Assembly (NCBI GenBank): GCA_026770025.1
Contig: JAMXDE010000032.1
Coordinates: 558,001 to 622,000, forward strand
DNA length: 64,000 nucleotides
Reading direction: 5' to 3'
Origin: Craspedostauros australis
Taxonomy: Eukaryota; Bacillariophyta; Bacillariophyceae; Mastogloiales; Achnanthaceae
Below, piece after piece: positions 31,541 to 41,873 of this stretch. The position numbers and the translations under genes were made by a program. Every line of letters begins with the position of its first letter. Position 1 is the first letter of the stretch. The notes below the pieces were generated by a model. That model ran no database searches, was not told the origin of the DNA, and worked only from the letters and a program-made list of their open reading frames with translations.

Positions 31541-31893
31541 AGAACACCGCACAAAATTTTCCTTACGGATATCCCGGTTTGTTTCTGCACAATGACAACA
31601 CCCACATGCGACCTAGGCTTTCAATGTGACAATGCAATCTTATGTGGCTATGCGATTGATTGCCACGATGTCACGTCATCACTGACAGTTCCCATGTTCC
31701 ACCATACCAATACAGAATAGAGCAGAATGGATTAGAATACAGAAGACCACTCTTCTATTCCACGGTCAGCCACATTGAACCAAATCAAGCCACAGAGTGG
31801 CGTAGAGCAGCTCGCATTGATGGATTGGTACCAGCCGCCAGCCTTTAGGATCCATGCTGGCACTTGTCGAAAGCAAATGCCACTCCATACTCC

Positions 31894-32676
31894 CTACAGC
31901 TTCCACATCTTCAGAAACAACTGCGATTCCCCAATGAAGGCCTTCCCGGCAGCCTTCGTGCAAATCTGCGACTCATGCCCGCCGTCGGATGCTTCACCGC
32001 TGCTCTTCCGTTCCAATCCTTTGCGCCTTGCGCTTAGCATGGCAGGATACGGTGCGTGCCCTCGACGACTCTTCAGCTTACGCACTTTGCCGCCACCTCT
32101 GCTATTCTCCATCAATCGCGTAGCATTCACTTTGTGTTGGGCTTCCTTGATTTCGTTGTCACTGCCCATCTTGGTGCTGCAGCTTGTGGTGTCGTCTTTC
32201 TTATCATTCAGAAGGCTCGCGATTGCGGAGATCTGGGGATTGCTGGCAAAATCACTGGGTAGCGTGTCCATGAACAGCGGGCAAAAATTCGCGTTGCTGT
32301 TGGCATTGCTGCTGCTGCCGCAATCATTCTCATCATTGTCATCGCCTTCTTGCTTGTCGCTGGTCATGTTCTGCGACGCCAAGCCTCTAGTTGCCACAAC
32401 CGCTGCTGTCATCGCTTGATTGTCCTTTGCTGCCGTTGCTGTTGCTGCTGTGACTGCTGCTGTGCTTGTTGTTCTATTTGAATTGTCATGACCTGAGTTG
32501 TCTTCCATGTTGCTACACTCCATGGATGATGCCACCAGCAAATCATTCTGTTCGGTTGGCGGATAGAGCAAAGCAACCAGAGGTGCATGTCCGTGCAGAA
32601 CGTGCCACGACAGTTGGATGCTGGTACTGCTGCTGGTGTTGGTGGTGGTATTGCCTTTGTTGATAATAGAGCCCAA
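31894..32676 (-). CDS. Hypothetical protein with FMDTLPSDFASNP motif
   Basis: 260 residues from Met at 32676, or about 210 from MECSNMEDNSGHD. An Ala/Thr-rich, Asn-rich low-complexity first half is followed by a conserved-looking block CPLFMDTLPSDFASNPQISAIASLLND, here split as CPLFMDTLPSDF and ASNPQISAIASLLND, then a basic stretch (KVRKLKSRRGHAPYP) and a C-terminus ending GESQLFLKMWKL. The folded-looking block makes a real gene likely, but I cannot name the family or function. Confidence 0.55.
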   Translation of the reverse strand: MGSIINKGNTTTNTSSSTSIQLSWHVLHGHAPLVALLYPPTEQNDLLVASSMECSNMEDNSGHDNSNRTTSTAAVTAATATAAKDNQAMTAAVVATRGLASQNMTSDKQEGDDNDENDCGSSSNANSNANFCPLFMDTLPSDFASNPQISAIASLLNDKKDDTTSCSTKMGSDNEIKEAQHKVNATRLMENSRGGGKVRKLKSRRGHAPYPAMLSARRKGLERKSSGEASDGGHESQICTKAAGKAFIGESQLFLKMWKL

Positions 32677-33329
32677 ACATAATGGCTGTTGTCTTGTTGG
32701 CTGTTGTTAGCTGTAGGGCAGAGGCTTGATTGACAAGCAGGTCCAAACAAGAGTCTTCTGTTCCACAAGTAGTCGATTGAGAATACTGGTAGATGGTGAA
32801 GAAACGTGCGGATTATGAGATTAGTGCTATGGTTCTTCCCTGCGGGGAGGGTCTCTTGTGGTGTCCTGAGTGACAGTGTGTATGGGTCACATGGCCCAAG
32901 TACCGTGGGTTGAGATCCCTTGGCTGAGTTCTGTGAGAGACAAGGGGGATGATGTGTGTTGCTGGGGCACTGTTTCCATGTGTCAGCAATTTGGCGAGGA
33001 TGGGTTTCAGTGGCCTGGTTATCGGAACTCTTCTGGTTCCTTGACACATGTTCCAAAGATCTGCTTCAATGTTCTGGATCAGTCCCCAAACGTGGGGGCC
33101 GGCGAGGTGTGCATTCGATCTACTGGACTGCTGACAGGTCAGATGGTTCGTAGTGTCTCTCTCTAAGGTAGGTACTAGTTTAGCTCTATTAAGACTATCG
33201 TAAATCATCCAGAGTGCTACTCCAACTTTCATGCCAATTTCGATCCGCATGATGTGGCTGTGGTGCAGCTTTTCAGAAGCTTTCAAATACACTTGCTTCC
33301 TCTCATGAAGAAGGAAGAACAAAGGCGGT
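32677..33329. other. No supported gene
   Basis: Both strands have open frames of about 100-180 codons (32870-33166 plus, 32813-33355 minus). A phrase GAGEVCIRSTGLLTGQ on the plus strand is vaguely like AMP-binding enzymes but is too short to support a call. Confidence 0.4.
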
Positions 33330-33974
33330 GTGCTGATGGCCGTTGGATGGACCATAACTACACGAGCGATCCAACCACAAGCACAACAGAGCTACGATAG
33401 GCAGCAGTCTGCTCTGTCGCGCACTCAATTGACAAGTGCCAGGATGCCGCTAGCGTGGTTTGGAACAGCAACACTCATTGGATCCACAAATCAAGGAAAT
33501 CTCCTGATCGGCATTGGGAACTTCTCTCCTGGTTCGTCATCTTTGTCAGCTGCATGGCTAGCCGTGCGGTATCTGGTGTGCGCCTTGTGCGATATCATCG
33601 ATAGACTGTCACAGCAACAACAAGGCACAGCAGCAGTTCATCTCGCTAAGTCAAGTTGTCATGGAGTACTACAATCCATGCATGAAGTCTGCGGAGTCTG
33701 CATCTCTTTCTCACACACCTCTTTCCACATCATGGAAAACCGCATGATCGGCGCTGACGACGATGACAGCGGTGGCCAGCCCATCGTCTTTGTGCCACAC
33801 TGCCCGATGATACCGCACATGAACGTGCTGGACACCAGCCGGGATCACATGCAGCACAGCGTCGGGGTCATCAGCAAGGCAACGGCGGACTAGGCGAACC
33901 TGCTGCTGTTAGAAGATCACGCGTTGCGGTCCAGCCAGGCTGTGCTGCGAACGATGCGATCGTGCGCAGAATAA
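33330..33974 (+). pseudogene. Gene fragment with an in-frame TAG
   Basis: The frame runs to TAG at 33891-33893 and stays open afterwards to TAA at 33972. From about 33720 onward the third codon positions are strongly G/C on both sides of the TAG (..PIVFVPHCPMIPHMNVLD.. then ANLLLLEDHALRSSQAVL), suggesting a once-coding sequence broken by a single nonsense change. Family not recognised. Confidence 0.35.
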
Positions 33975-34226
33975 CACGTCACGGCATGCCAGGTGCAACA
34001 TTGGATGCATCATTGATTGCCTCCTTACACAATGGATACTACTCTGACTACTAATTTTACGCATCAACTCTACTCCATCATTCGTTCACTTCTCAGTCTG
34101 CTGTTGGTGTGGTTCGCTCCTCTTCCTCAGCAGGGCCGTCCACCTCAATCACTTCGGATCAATTGGTACTCATGGAGCGGACGAAGTACACCAATGTCGC
34201 CCGATCCATGTGTGCATCCACATGTA

Positions 34227-35863
34227 CTATACCCTCATCTCATCTACAACCTTGTACAGGTCCAGCATGAACATACAACTGTACTCATCATCGATACCAT
34301 CACTCTTGGCTCTCCCACTGCAAAACATCTGGATCTCCGTCATCAGTTGGGGTTGTAGAATCAGCTTGCTTAAATCTAGATGAGTGAACACATCTTTCTC
34401 CCTTTCAGCTGCCATTCTCATTGCCACATCCTTCAGCACCACACAGTTGTGTTGAGGGGCGAATAGCAATGCATCTATCATGTTGTCCTCTGTGAGATGC
34501 TTGTGGGCCAACTCTGCTTCAAGAACAAGCTTGAGTCGCCAGAAGTCGAACTTGTTGGCCACAAGGATCAGCTGTTGCAGATCGTGCTGTCCAGTGAGAA
34601 TGAGAGTTGGCAGGTGAGAGGCATCTGCATCGTGGTGGGCGTCAGTGTGAGCGCTGGTGTGAGCGCCGACGCGAGCAGCAGTGTTTTCACGAACGCTGTC
34701 ATCAAAGGATATCTCGCCTGTGTAGATGCATTGGAGGACGTATCGGACATGGTTTGGGTTGAAGGTTGGGAAGAGAGACAGTGACTTGCATGGGACCGTG
34801 CCGTCTCCGGTGCCATCATTCATGTGCTGATGTTGGATTTCTTTGTCGATCAGTGTCTCAATGGATGGGACGGTGATCATGAGGACTTTGGCGTTTGCCT
34901 TGATTGGTTGTTGTTGGTTGCCCTGTCCACACAAGAAGATGGTGTCTGACCTGTTCTTGGTGTGGAAGGATCTGAGCCAGTCTTCTGCAATGCGATGTTG
35001 GTCCTCTTGTGGCTGCTGTGTTTGTGTTCATTCTCTTGCCTCTTTCGCTTCAACTGTTGTCCCAACTGTTCTTGTGATTGTTCATTCTCTTGTTCGTTTT
35101 GTTGTAAGCGTTGCTGCAGTTATTGCAGTTGTGGGTGAGCTGAAGGCGAAAGTCCTCTGATGAGGGACTCCATACACTCCAGTTGGCCGCTGTCGCATGC
35201 GTTATCAAGGGGAGTGATACCATAGTTGTTTTGGCAGTTGATGTTCGCCCCACATGATTTGATGAGGTACTTCACACACTCCAGGTGGCCGTTGCGGCAT
35301 GCCCAATGAAGGGGAGTGTGACCATAGTTGTTTTGGCAGTTGATGTTCGCTCCACCTGATTTGGTGAGGTACTCCACGCACTCCGGTTTGCCGTCGTAGC
35401 ATGTGTGATGAAGGGGAGTCCAACCATTGTTGTCTTTGCAGTTGATGTTCGCCTCACATGATTCGATGAGGTACTCCACACACTCCAGGCGGCCACACTT
35501 GCATGCCCGATGAAGGGGAGTCCAACCTCGGTTGTCTTTGCGGTTGATGTTCGCCTCACATGATTCGATGAGGTACTTCACACACTCCAGGTGGCCGTTG
35601 TGGCATGCCCAATGAAGGGGAGTGGCACCATGCTTGGTTTTGCAGTTGATGTTCACCCCACATGATTCGATGAGGTACTTCACACACTCCAGGTGGCCCT
35701 TGTAGCATGCCCAATGAAGGGGGGTCCGACCAGCCCGGTCTTTGACCTTGTTGACATCAACTCCTTCATCCTGCGCCTTGTTCTGCTTCTTCCATTCCTT
35801 CAACACCGACAAGTCACCTTCCCCGGCAGCATCAATGAGTTGTTGGTCTGTGACATTCGGCAT
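34227..35863 (-). CDS. Ankyrin-repeat/BTB protein 2, paralogue of 13824-15427
   Basis: Starts MPNVTDQQLIDAAGEGD at 35863, with six ankyrin repeats, then the Gln-rich linker and BTB-like domain (SDTIFLCGQGNQ, SLFPTFNPNHVRYVLQCIY, LQQLILVANKFDFWRLKLVL) to the stop at 34227. The ankyrin frame stops at 35120 because a CAA of the linker has become TAA; the linker and the same frame change to the BTB part follow exactly as in gene 1. If the linker lies in an intron the gene is intact; if it is exonic this copy is truncated after the ankyrin repeats. Its BTB tail is longer (..MLDLYKVVDEMRV). The 5' and 3' flanks are homologous to those of gene 1. Confidence 0.7.
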
Positions 35864-37270
35864 TTTGAGAGGATGGTCGAAGGTTGATGGTTGATGGTTG
35901 CTGGACGATTGACGTTGGACGATTGGTGTTGGTTTGGCTGTCGAGGAAGCGCGTAGTCTGAGCTATCTACTATAAGGCTGGAATATTGATCATGTGTCTC
36001 CAATAGCTTGTATTAGGATGAGTACCATGCACTGTGTGATGAATAGTCGTATGAGTGGCAATTCGATGTCTGTTGTTGATGTGCTCGAGTATGGGGTTGT
36101 GTGGTGTGTGTCGTTGCCTTGTTGTCTTGGTCGCATGGTCCTCTGTTTGTCTCTTTCTCTCTCTTTCTCTCTCTTTCGCTCTTTGTGCGCCAGTGGCAGC
36201 GGAACTTGTGTTATCATGGGTGCATCGAATGCGATCTTGAGGTCTCATCACTCAAACGAGTCGTGTGAGTGTGAGGAGGGGTTCGCGACTCCACTTTGTC
36301 ACATGCGTGTGCGTATCCTTCACTCAGAAATGTTCGCCATTTGCATTCGCTGAGCTTCTCCTCCAAGAAGACAACAACATGGTGAGAACAAGAACGACAC
36401 CGAGCGTGAGGAAAAACACGGCGTGGGATGAGCACTCGTTTGATGATCATGGATGCCCCATTGCACCACCACCACGGAACTGACAACGCTGCAACAAACA
36501 CAGTGATGATGTGCATACGAGTAGAAGTGCTGTCAGCAGAAGTGTTACCAACAGAAGTATCGACCAACAAGTAGAGAGATTCGAAGTATTTGCATCAGTG
36601 GCCGGAGATCCCACGGCACCAACACTTCCGCCATGTTCTTCCTCTCGTCCATGTACACGCAGAGAATTGCATTCAGGAGGAACATCAGTCGCCATGGCGT
36701 TACGAGGACGCAACCGATCCATCGTACCTTCCTGGAAAACAGATGAGAACAACAGCAGCAGCAGCAGCGCTGAAGGGGGCCGTGGCCGATTTCGGGCACG
36801 ATCCAACACGGAACACCAGCGGTTTCTCCAGATTCGTGTTGACTCGCATTCTTTGCAACATAGTCGTACCACGCTCGCAGGATCCTCGATCGTCTCCACG
36901 TTCCAAGGATGTTGGTATGATGATGACTTCCGACACCTTCGCCCATGATCACGTTCAAGCCAATGTTCAAGCTGATGTTCACGTTGATGCCAAAGTTGAT
37001 CGGGTGATCACAGCGACATCGCGGTAACAATGTGAAATGAGAAACATCGTGAAACAACAATCAACGCAATGCCATGCACGCTGCGTGAAACGGAGCATGA
37101 GATACCACCACCAACGACCATGAAACAGAAGATGATCGCTTCATAACAAGCAGATAGAGATGAGATCAAGCGACTACGATCAGCCAAGCAATCATTCAAT
37201 CACATAAAAGGCCCGTCGCATTGATCTGATCTGAGCAATAAATCATCCCATCTCGAAACGAAGCTCCACC
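35864..37270. other. 1.4 kb without a supported gene
   Basis: The left part is the duplicated 5' flank of ankyrin-BTB 2. A (TCTCTTTC)n-like pyrimidine tract is at about 36148-36180. Between 36300 and 37060 three frames on two strands are open (for example 36511-36948 plus), so I make no call. Confidence 0.45.
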
Positions 37271-39250
37271 ATGGTCGTCATCCTTCCACGACTACTGGTC
37301 AAGCTTACTTCTGCAACACGCATCCGCAACCTCCGGGCTTTGTCAACACAAACCACAAAATGGTCGTCTCCCTTCCCGCTCAAGTCTACCCCTGGTGATG
37401 CGTCCAGCCCGACCATCACCAACCAGGATCTTCTGCACGCCGCAGAACGAGGAGATGTGGACACCCTCACCGCATGGAAGACAGCATTTCCACAAACCTC
37501 CATCGACACGATCAAGGATCACCGTGACAAGACTTCACTCCACCTCGCATGCTCCAACGGCCAGCTTGAAACGATCAAACAGTTGATGGAGTCATGCGGA
37601 ACAGACATCAATGCCCAATCCATGGATGGAGAGACTGCGCTACACTATGCATGCGCACAGGGCAACGTCGACGTCGTGGAATACCTGGCCGGGTCGCATA
37701 CCGCAAATATCAACCTCCTGGACACCTCCGGGAAGGTGGCACTCCACGACGCTTGCACCGAGGGGCATGTGGCCATCGTGAAGACTCTCATCGAGTCATA
37801 TTCTGCAAGCGCTCTCGTCCAAGATGACAAGGGTGAGAATGCCCTCCATGCTGCATGTCTTCATGGACACTTGGATGTTGTCGGGTACCTCGTTGGATCA
37901 TGTGGAGTGGACGTCAATGTGCAAGATGATTTCGGCAACACTGCGATCCACAATGCGTGTCTGAAAGGTCATCTTGATATCTTGAAGTATGTGATGGAGG
38001 CTCGTACTGTGGCTATCGACGTCCAGAACAATGACGGCGATACCGCACTTCATGTTGCTTACAGAAATGGCCATTTGGATGTTGCAGAGTACCTAGTGAA
38101 GTCGTGCAAGGCAGATATTCATGTTGAGAATGACGCTGGCGGCACGGCTCTTCAGTCTGCATATTCCAAAGGTCATCTGGATGTTGTGAGATGGTTGGTG
38201 GAGTCAGGTCAGGTGGATATCAATGCCAAAGACCGGAATGGCGACACTGCCCTTCACTGCACAAGTGCTGGAGGCCATCTGGGTATGGTGGAGTACTTGT
38301 TGAACTCAGACGACCTGAAGGCGGATGGCAACGCCAAGAACAACGATGGCAACACTGCCCTTCACTGCGCAAGTGCTGGAGGTCATCTGGATGTGGTGAA
38401 GCATTTGGTGGACTCAGGCAACGCGATCATCGATGTCAGCGCAGAGAACAAGGCTGGCAACACTGCACTCCATCTTGCAACCGCGGATGGACATCTGGAT
38501 GTTGTGAAGTGGCTGTTTGAAAGAGGCGAAGCCAACATCAATGCTGAGAATCATGAGTGCGAGACTCCACTCTACAAGGCATATTGTCACAGCCACTTCG
38601 ATGTTGTCGAGTATCTCATCGGAACACCAAGCATATATCCCAACTTCCGACACAAGGATGGAAACACCGTTCTCCATCTCGCAAGTGGCGATGGCCATCT
38701 CGGTGTTGTGAAGCGGCTGGTTGAATCCGGCAAGGCCAATATCAACGCTGAGAACGACAAACGTGAGACTCCGATCTTCAAGACATATCGCAACAATCAT
38801 TTCGACATTGTCAAGTATCTGGTCGCAGCACCAAATATCGATTTGAACGTAAAAGACAGGGATTGTCAATCGATACTCCATTGCGCAAGCGCACTTGGTC
38901 AGCTCGACGTTGTGAAGCTGTTGGTTGAACAAGGCAAGGTAGATATCAACATCAAAACCGGCACTTTTGGCAACACTGCACTGCACCTTGCAAGCATTCA
39001 TGGCAGATTGGAGGTTGTGAAGTATTTGGTGGATGTCTGCAACGCAGAAGTCAACATTCAAAACAAGTATGGCGGAACTCCACTTTGGTGGGCAAGTTAC
39101 CATGGCCATTTGGAGGTGGTCAAGTACTTGGTGGAATCGTGCAACGTAGACATCAGCATCAAGAAGAACGATGGCGACACTGCACTGGATACTGCGAAAA
39201 ATGGGGGCTGCACTGGTGTTATCGACTACTTGACCACTCTTGCTTCATAA
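37271..39250 (+). CDS. 17-repeat ankyrin protein with N-terminal presequence
   Basis: 659 residues, single exon. The N-terminus (MVVILPRLLVKLTSATRIRN) is basic, hydrophobic and free of acidic residues, like a mitochondrial presequence. After a linker and a capping helix (ITNQDLLHAAERGDVDTL, the same cap as in the two ankyrin-BTB genes) come about 17 repeats of the LHxACxxGHLDVVKYLVES type to the end, with no BTB domain. Repeats are mostly 34 residues, with two or three carrying a small insertion. Ankyrin stacks bind proteins; the partner is unknown. The cap similarity suggests common descent with the nearby ANK-BTB genes. Confidence 0.88.
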   Translation: MVVILPRLLVKLTSATRIRNLRALSTQTTKWSSPFPLKSTPGDASSPTITNQDLLHAAERGDVDTLTAWKTAFPQTSIDTIKDHRDKTSLHLACSNGQLETIKQLMESCGTDINAQSMDGETALHYACAQGNVDVVEYLAGSHTANINLLDTSGKVALHDACTEGHVAIVKTLIESYSASALVQDDKGENALHAACLHGHLDVVGYLVGSCGVDVNVQDDFGNTAIHNACLKGHLDILKYVMEARTVAIDVQNNDGDTALHVAYRNGHLDVAEYLVKSCKADIHVENDAGGTALQSAYSKGHLDVVRWLVESGQVDINAKDRNGDTALHCTSAGGHLGMVEYLLNSDDLKADGNAKNNDGNTALHCASAGGHLDVVKHLVDSGNAIIDVSAENKAGNTALHLATADGHLDVVKWLFERGEANINAENHECETPLYKAYCHSHFDVVEYLIGTPSIYPNFRHKDGNTVLHLASGDGHLGVVKRLVESGKANINAENDKRETPIFKTYRNNHFDIVKYLVAAPNIDLNVKDRDCQSILHCASALGQLDVVKLLVEQGKVDINIKTGTFGNTALHLASIHGRLEVVKYLVDVCNAEVNIQNKYGGTPLWWASYHGHLEVVKYLVESCNVDISIKKNDGDTALDTAKNGGCTGVIDYLTTLAS

Positions 39251-39660
39251 GAGTATAGCTGGACTATGGACAAGAAGCAACCAACCACCCGTCAATGGAG
39301 TCTCGCTTAGCAGCTGTCAAATGCTTAACATCCATCGTTGACGGAAATCAGTCGTTACTGTGCTATTGTACAGTGGACTACGCTTATTGCACTATGAGAG
39401 GATGGTACGCTGTTCTGTGCTCAACATCGCTTCGTGTTGCAAGGTCATGGCACCTCTGTCCAGCCTATGTGTTGTGATGTGTTGTAGCAGGTATGGCATT
39501 CGAATGCGCTTTGCCTCTCTTGGAGGAAAGCGGCGCCAGGATCTGAGGTTCACGATGCATCTCGAGATGCAATCGGCGGCGTGATGCATTTGTGTTGGTG
39601 CGCTGGTGTGCTGTTGTGGCGCGCTGTGGTCGCGCCTCAATGCGCCAAGTGTCAACGTGC

Positions 39661-40908
39661 TCACTTCTGCACACCCATCTCCTCGTCACTCTCGGCGGCA
39701 CTGTCGTTCTCCACCTGGTTTAACTTGTTCATGGCAGCAGTCTCCATGCGAAGGGCAGACTCAAAGACGGCGGCGGCGTCGTCGTTGCTGCACGAATTGA
39801 TCTCCTCACGGAGTCCCTTGATGTTCGACAGGATACGCTCGCGGCGGACGGAGTACGACTCATTCTATGCGGCGAAGGACCTTGCAGATGCAGGTATTCC
39901 TATGGAACGGCTGTGGAACTTGTCTCACCGACAAGCACGTTGGTTCTGACATGCAGGTTGCGGTTGCTCTGGTGGTCTGGCTTCATGCCGGCGGCACGCT
40001 CCTCTGGGGTGCCGATGTACACCTCATCGAGATGGAAGCCAGAGACAGCCTTGTGGACGGAGGCAAGGACCCAGGCTCCGGAGCAGATACCGGCGGCTTC
40101 CAACAACAGAAAGAACTGGAGGAAGATGTAGACGATTGGGTTGGAGAGGAAGGCGATTGGGAAGACGGATGCAACCAGCTGCCATGTGATGGAGGCGATG
40201 ATGGTGGTGATGAGGGCTCCAAGAAGTCCAGTGTTGAAGAATTCCTGGGTACTGTCGGAGGCTCCGAAGATGTTCTCGCCAGTTCCGACCTTGACATCGA
40301 GGGTGGTGACACGGGCGAAGAAGGCGATCTACATACCCTCGAGCATACCCACGATGGACATGGGGGAGGGGGGAGGATGACGGCGACTCTGTTTGGCACT
40401 CCGGCCCACATGGTAGTCTTTCCATCGAACAGGGCGACGAGGGTGACGGCCATGGCGTAGCACAGGATGGCTAGAGCGATGAGGATGCGGCCCCAGTAGA
40501 AGAGGTTCTGGGCACCGTCGCGTGGTGGTTCCTTCGACTTGATGTACTTGCCGAATACCCAGAGGAAGAACATCTGGACGAAGTAGCACGAATGCAGAAG
40601 TCCGGAGAACTCGATGGCGAGGGCGACATAGAGGGTGAAGACGGCGAAGAAATTGTTGCTGTAATCAAGCATGCAGAGGGAGGCGTTGACTTGGGAGTTG
40701 AGCTGTCCGGCCATGGCGATCATGAGGATCATGGTGGCTTCGGATCCGAGGAAGATCTGGATGATGATGGCTGGGAGACCGAAGACCTCGGCGTCCTCGA
40801 GCGGGGCACCGCACTGGTTGATGGTGAAGACCATGAGGAGGACCATGAACTGACGTCCCATGAGGTAGCGGTCGACAGACGGGAGACCGACAAGGGAACC
40901 CTGTCCTT
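39661..40908 (-). pseudogene. SIT: Silicon transporter copy 3, degraded
   Basis: Homologous to SIT copy 2 from its stop codon up to the region after TM1; the first about 60 codons are missing. It keeps RYLMGRQFMVLL and the CMLD motif (SLCMLDYSNN) that copies 1 and 2 have as WMLD. Lesions: the Gln of GMQIAFF is TAG; a G-run near 40364-40376 shifts the frame; the C-terminal coiled-coil region is scrambled near 39870-39930; a deletion joins two GCGGTCGA words at about 40867. It still encodes a 61-residue membrane stretch (VTTLDVKVGTGENIFG.. ITWQLVASVFPIAFLSNP) that copy 2 has lost, while lacking VAKLPKEERGDHP. Confidence 0.88.
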
Positions 40909-41873
40909 GTTGGTGTCAGCATCAATTCATGATGAGGACAAAGATGATGGCTCGGCCGGAGACCAACTGGATGGAACGGCGATCATGAGGACTCCGCTGT
41001 TTGCTTCGATCGGTTGTTCTTCATCGCCTTGATAGCATACAAGGTGGTGCCTGCCAGCGCTACGGTACGGACAGCGGCGCGACGATCATGATCGATGCTG
41101 ATGATGACTGTTGTGCGGATTTGGGAGTTGTTGTGTTGGATAGTGTTGCGATGGTTTGTGTTGCCTTGTATTGGTACTGGGATGTCCTCTCTTTCTCTTT
41201 TTGGATGCTGCTGCATTCAATCGCAAGTTCGAACAGATTGGCGTTCTATCCACACATGTCGGATTGGATGGGGAAGACAGCAGATTTGTTTCTTCATCAT
41301 GTTCATCGCACGTTCATGATCATCGTATTGGTTGCTCTTTGGAAAATGTCAAAATTGTGTCCGTTGGAGATTGTTTCGTGTTGCAGGTCGGCTGGCGTGT
41401 TGGTGTTCGTTGTTTGAAATTGAACACGGAAACGAAACGCATGTCACGAACATGTGGAGACACACGACAATGACGAATGGAGCTCTGGAGATCAACACAC
41501 ACCCCTTATTGCTCACTCATGTCAACCCAAACCGAATCAAACGCAAAGAGAGAGACCTGCACTTCTACTTGCTCAACCGAATACGCTCACATCATACATG
41601 CACAGAGTCGAGTACTATACACCACACTGCGTCGCATTGCATTGAGACAAAAGTGCAGGCGCGAAGCGAGGAGTGCTGGGCAAGTGCTATCCGTCGTCGC
41701 TGTGATGAATGGAGGCGTGAGGTGATGGCAATCGGCAGGCGCAAGCAGCAATAGAGAGGCAGATAGAGAGATACAGTGCAGCACGTCCACTTCTCCTGTC
41801 ATAATCAAGACGCAAATCGGATGGATAGAGTCCAACGAAGAAGAAGACGAAGAAGAAGGAGACGGTCAATCAA
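40909..41873. other. Intergenic
   Basis: No supported gene; short frames on both strands conflict. It lies between the SIT pseudogene and the SET-domain gene. Confidence 0.5.

Noticed and set aside
32870..33166. AMP-binding enzyme fragment
   Set aside because: Only one short phrase resembles the family and no flanking motif supports it.
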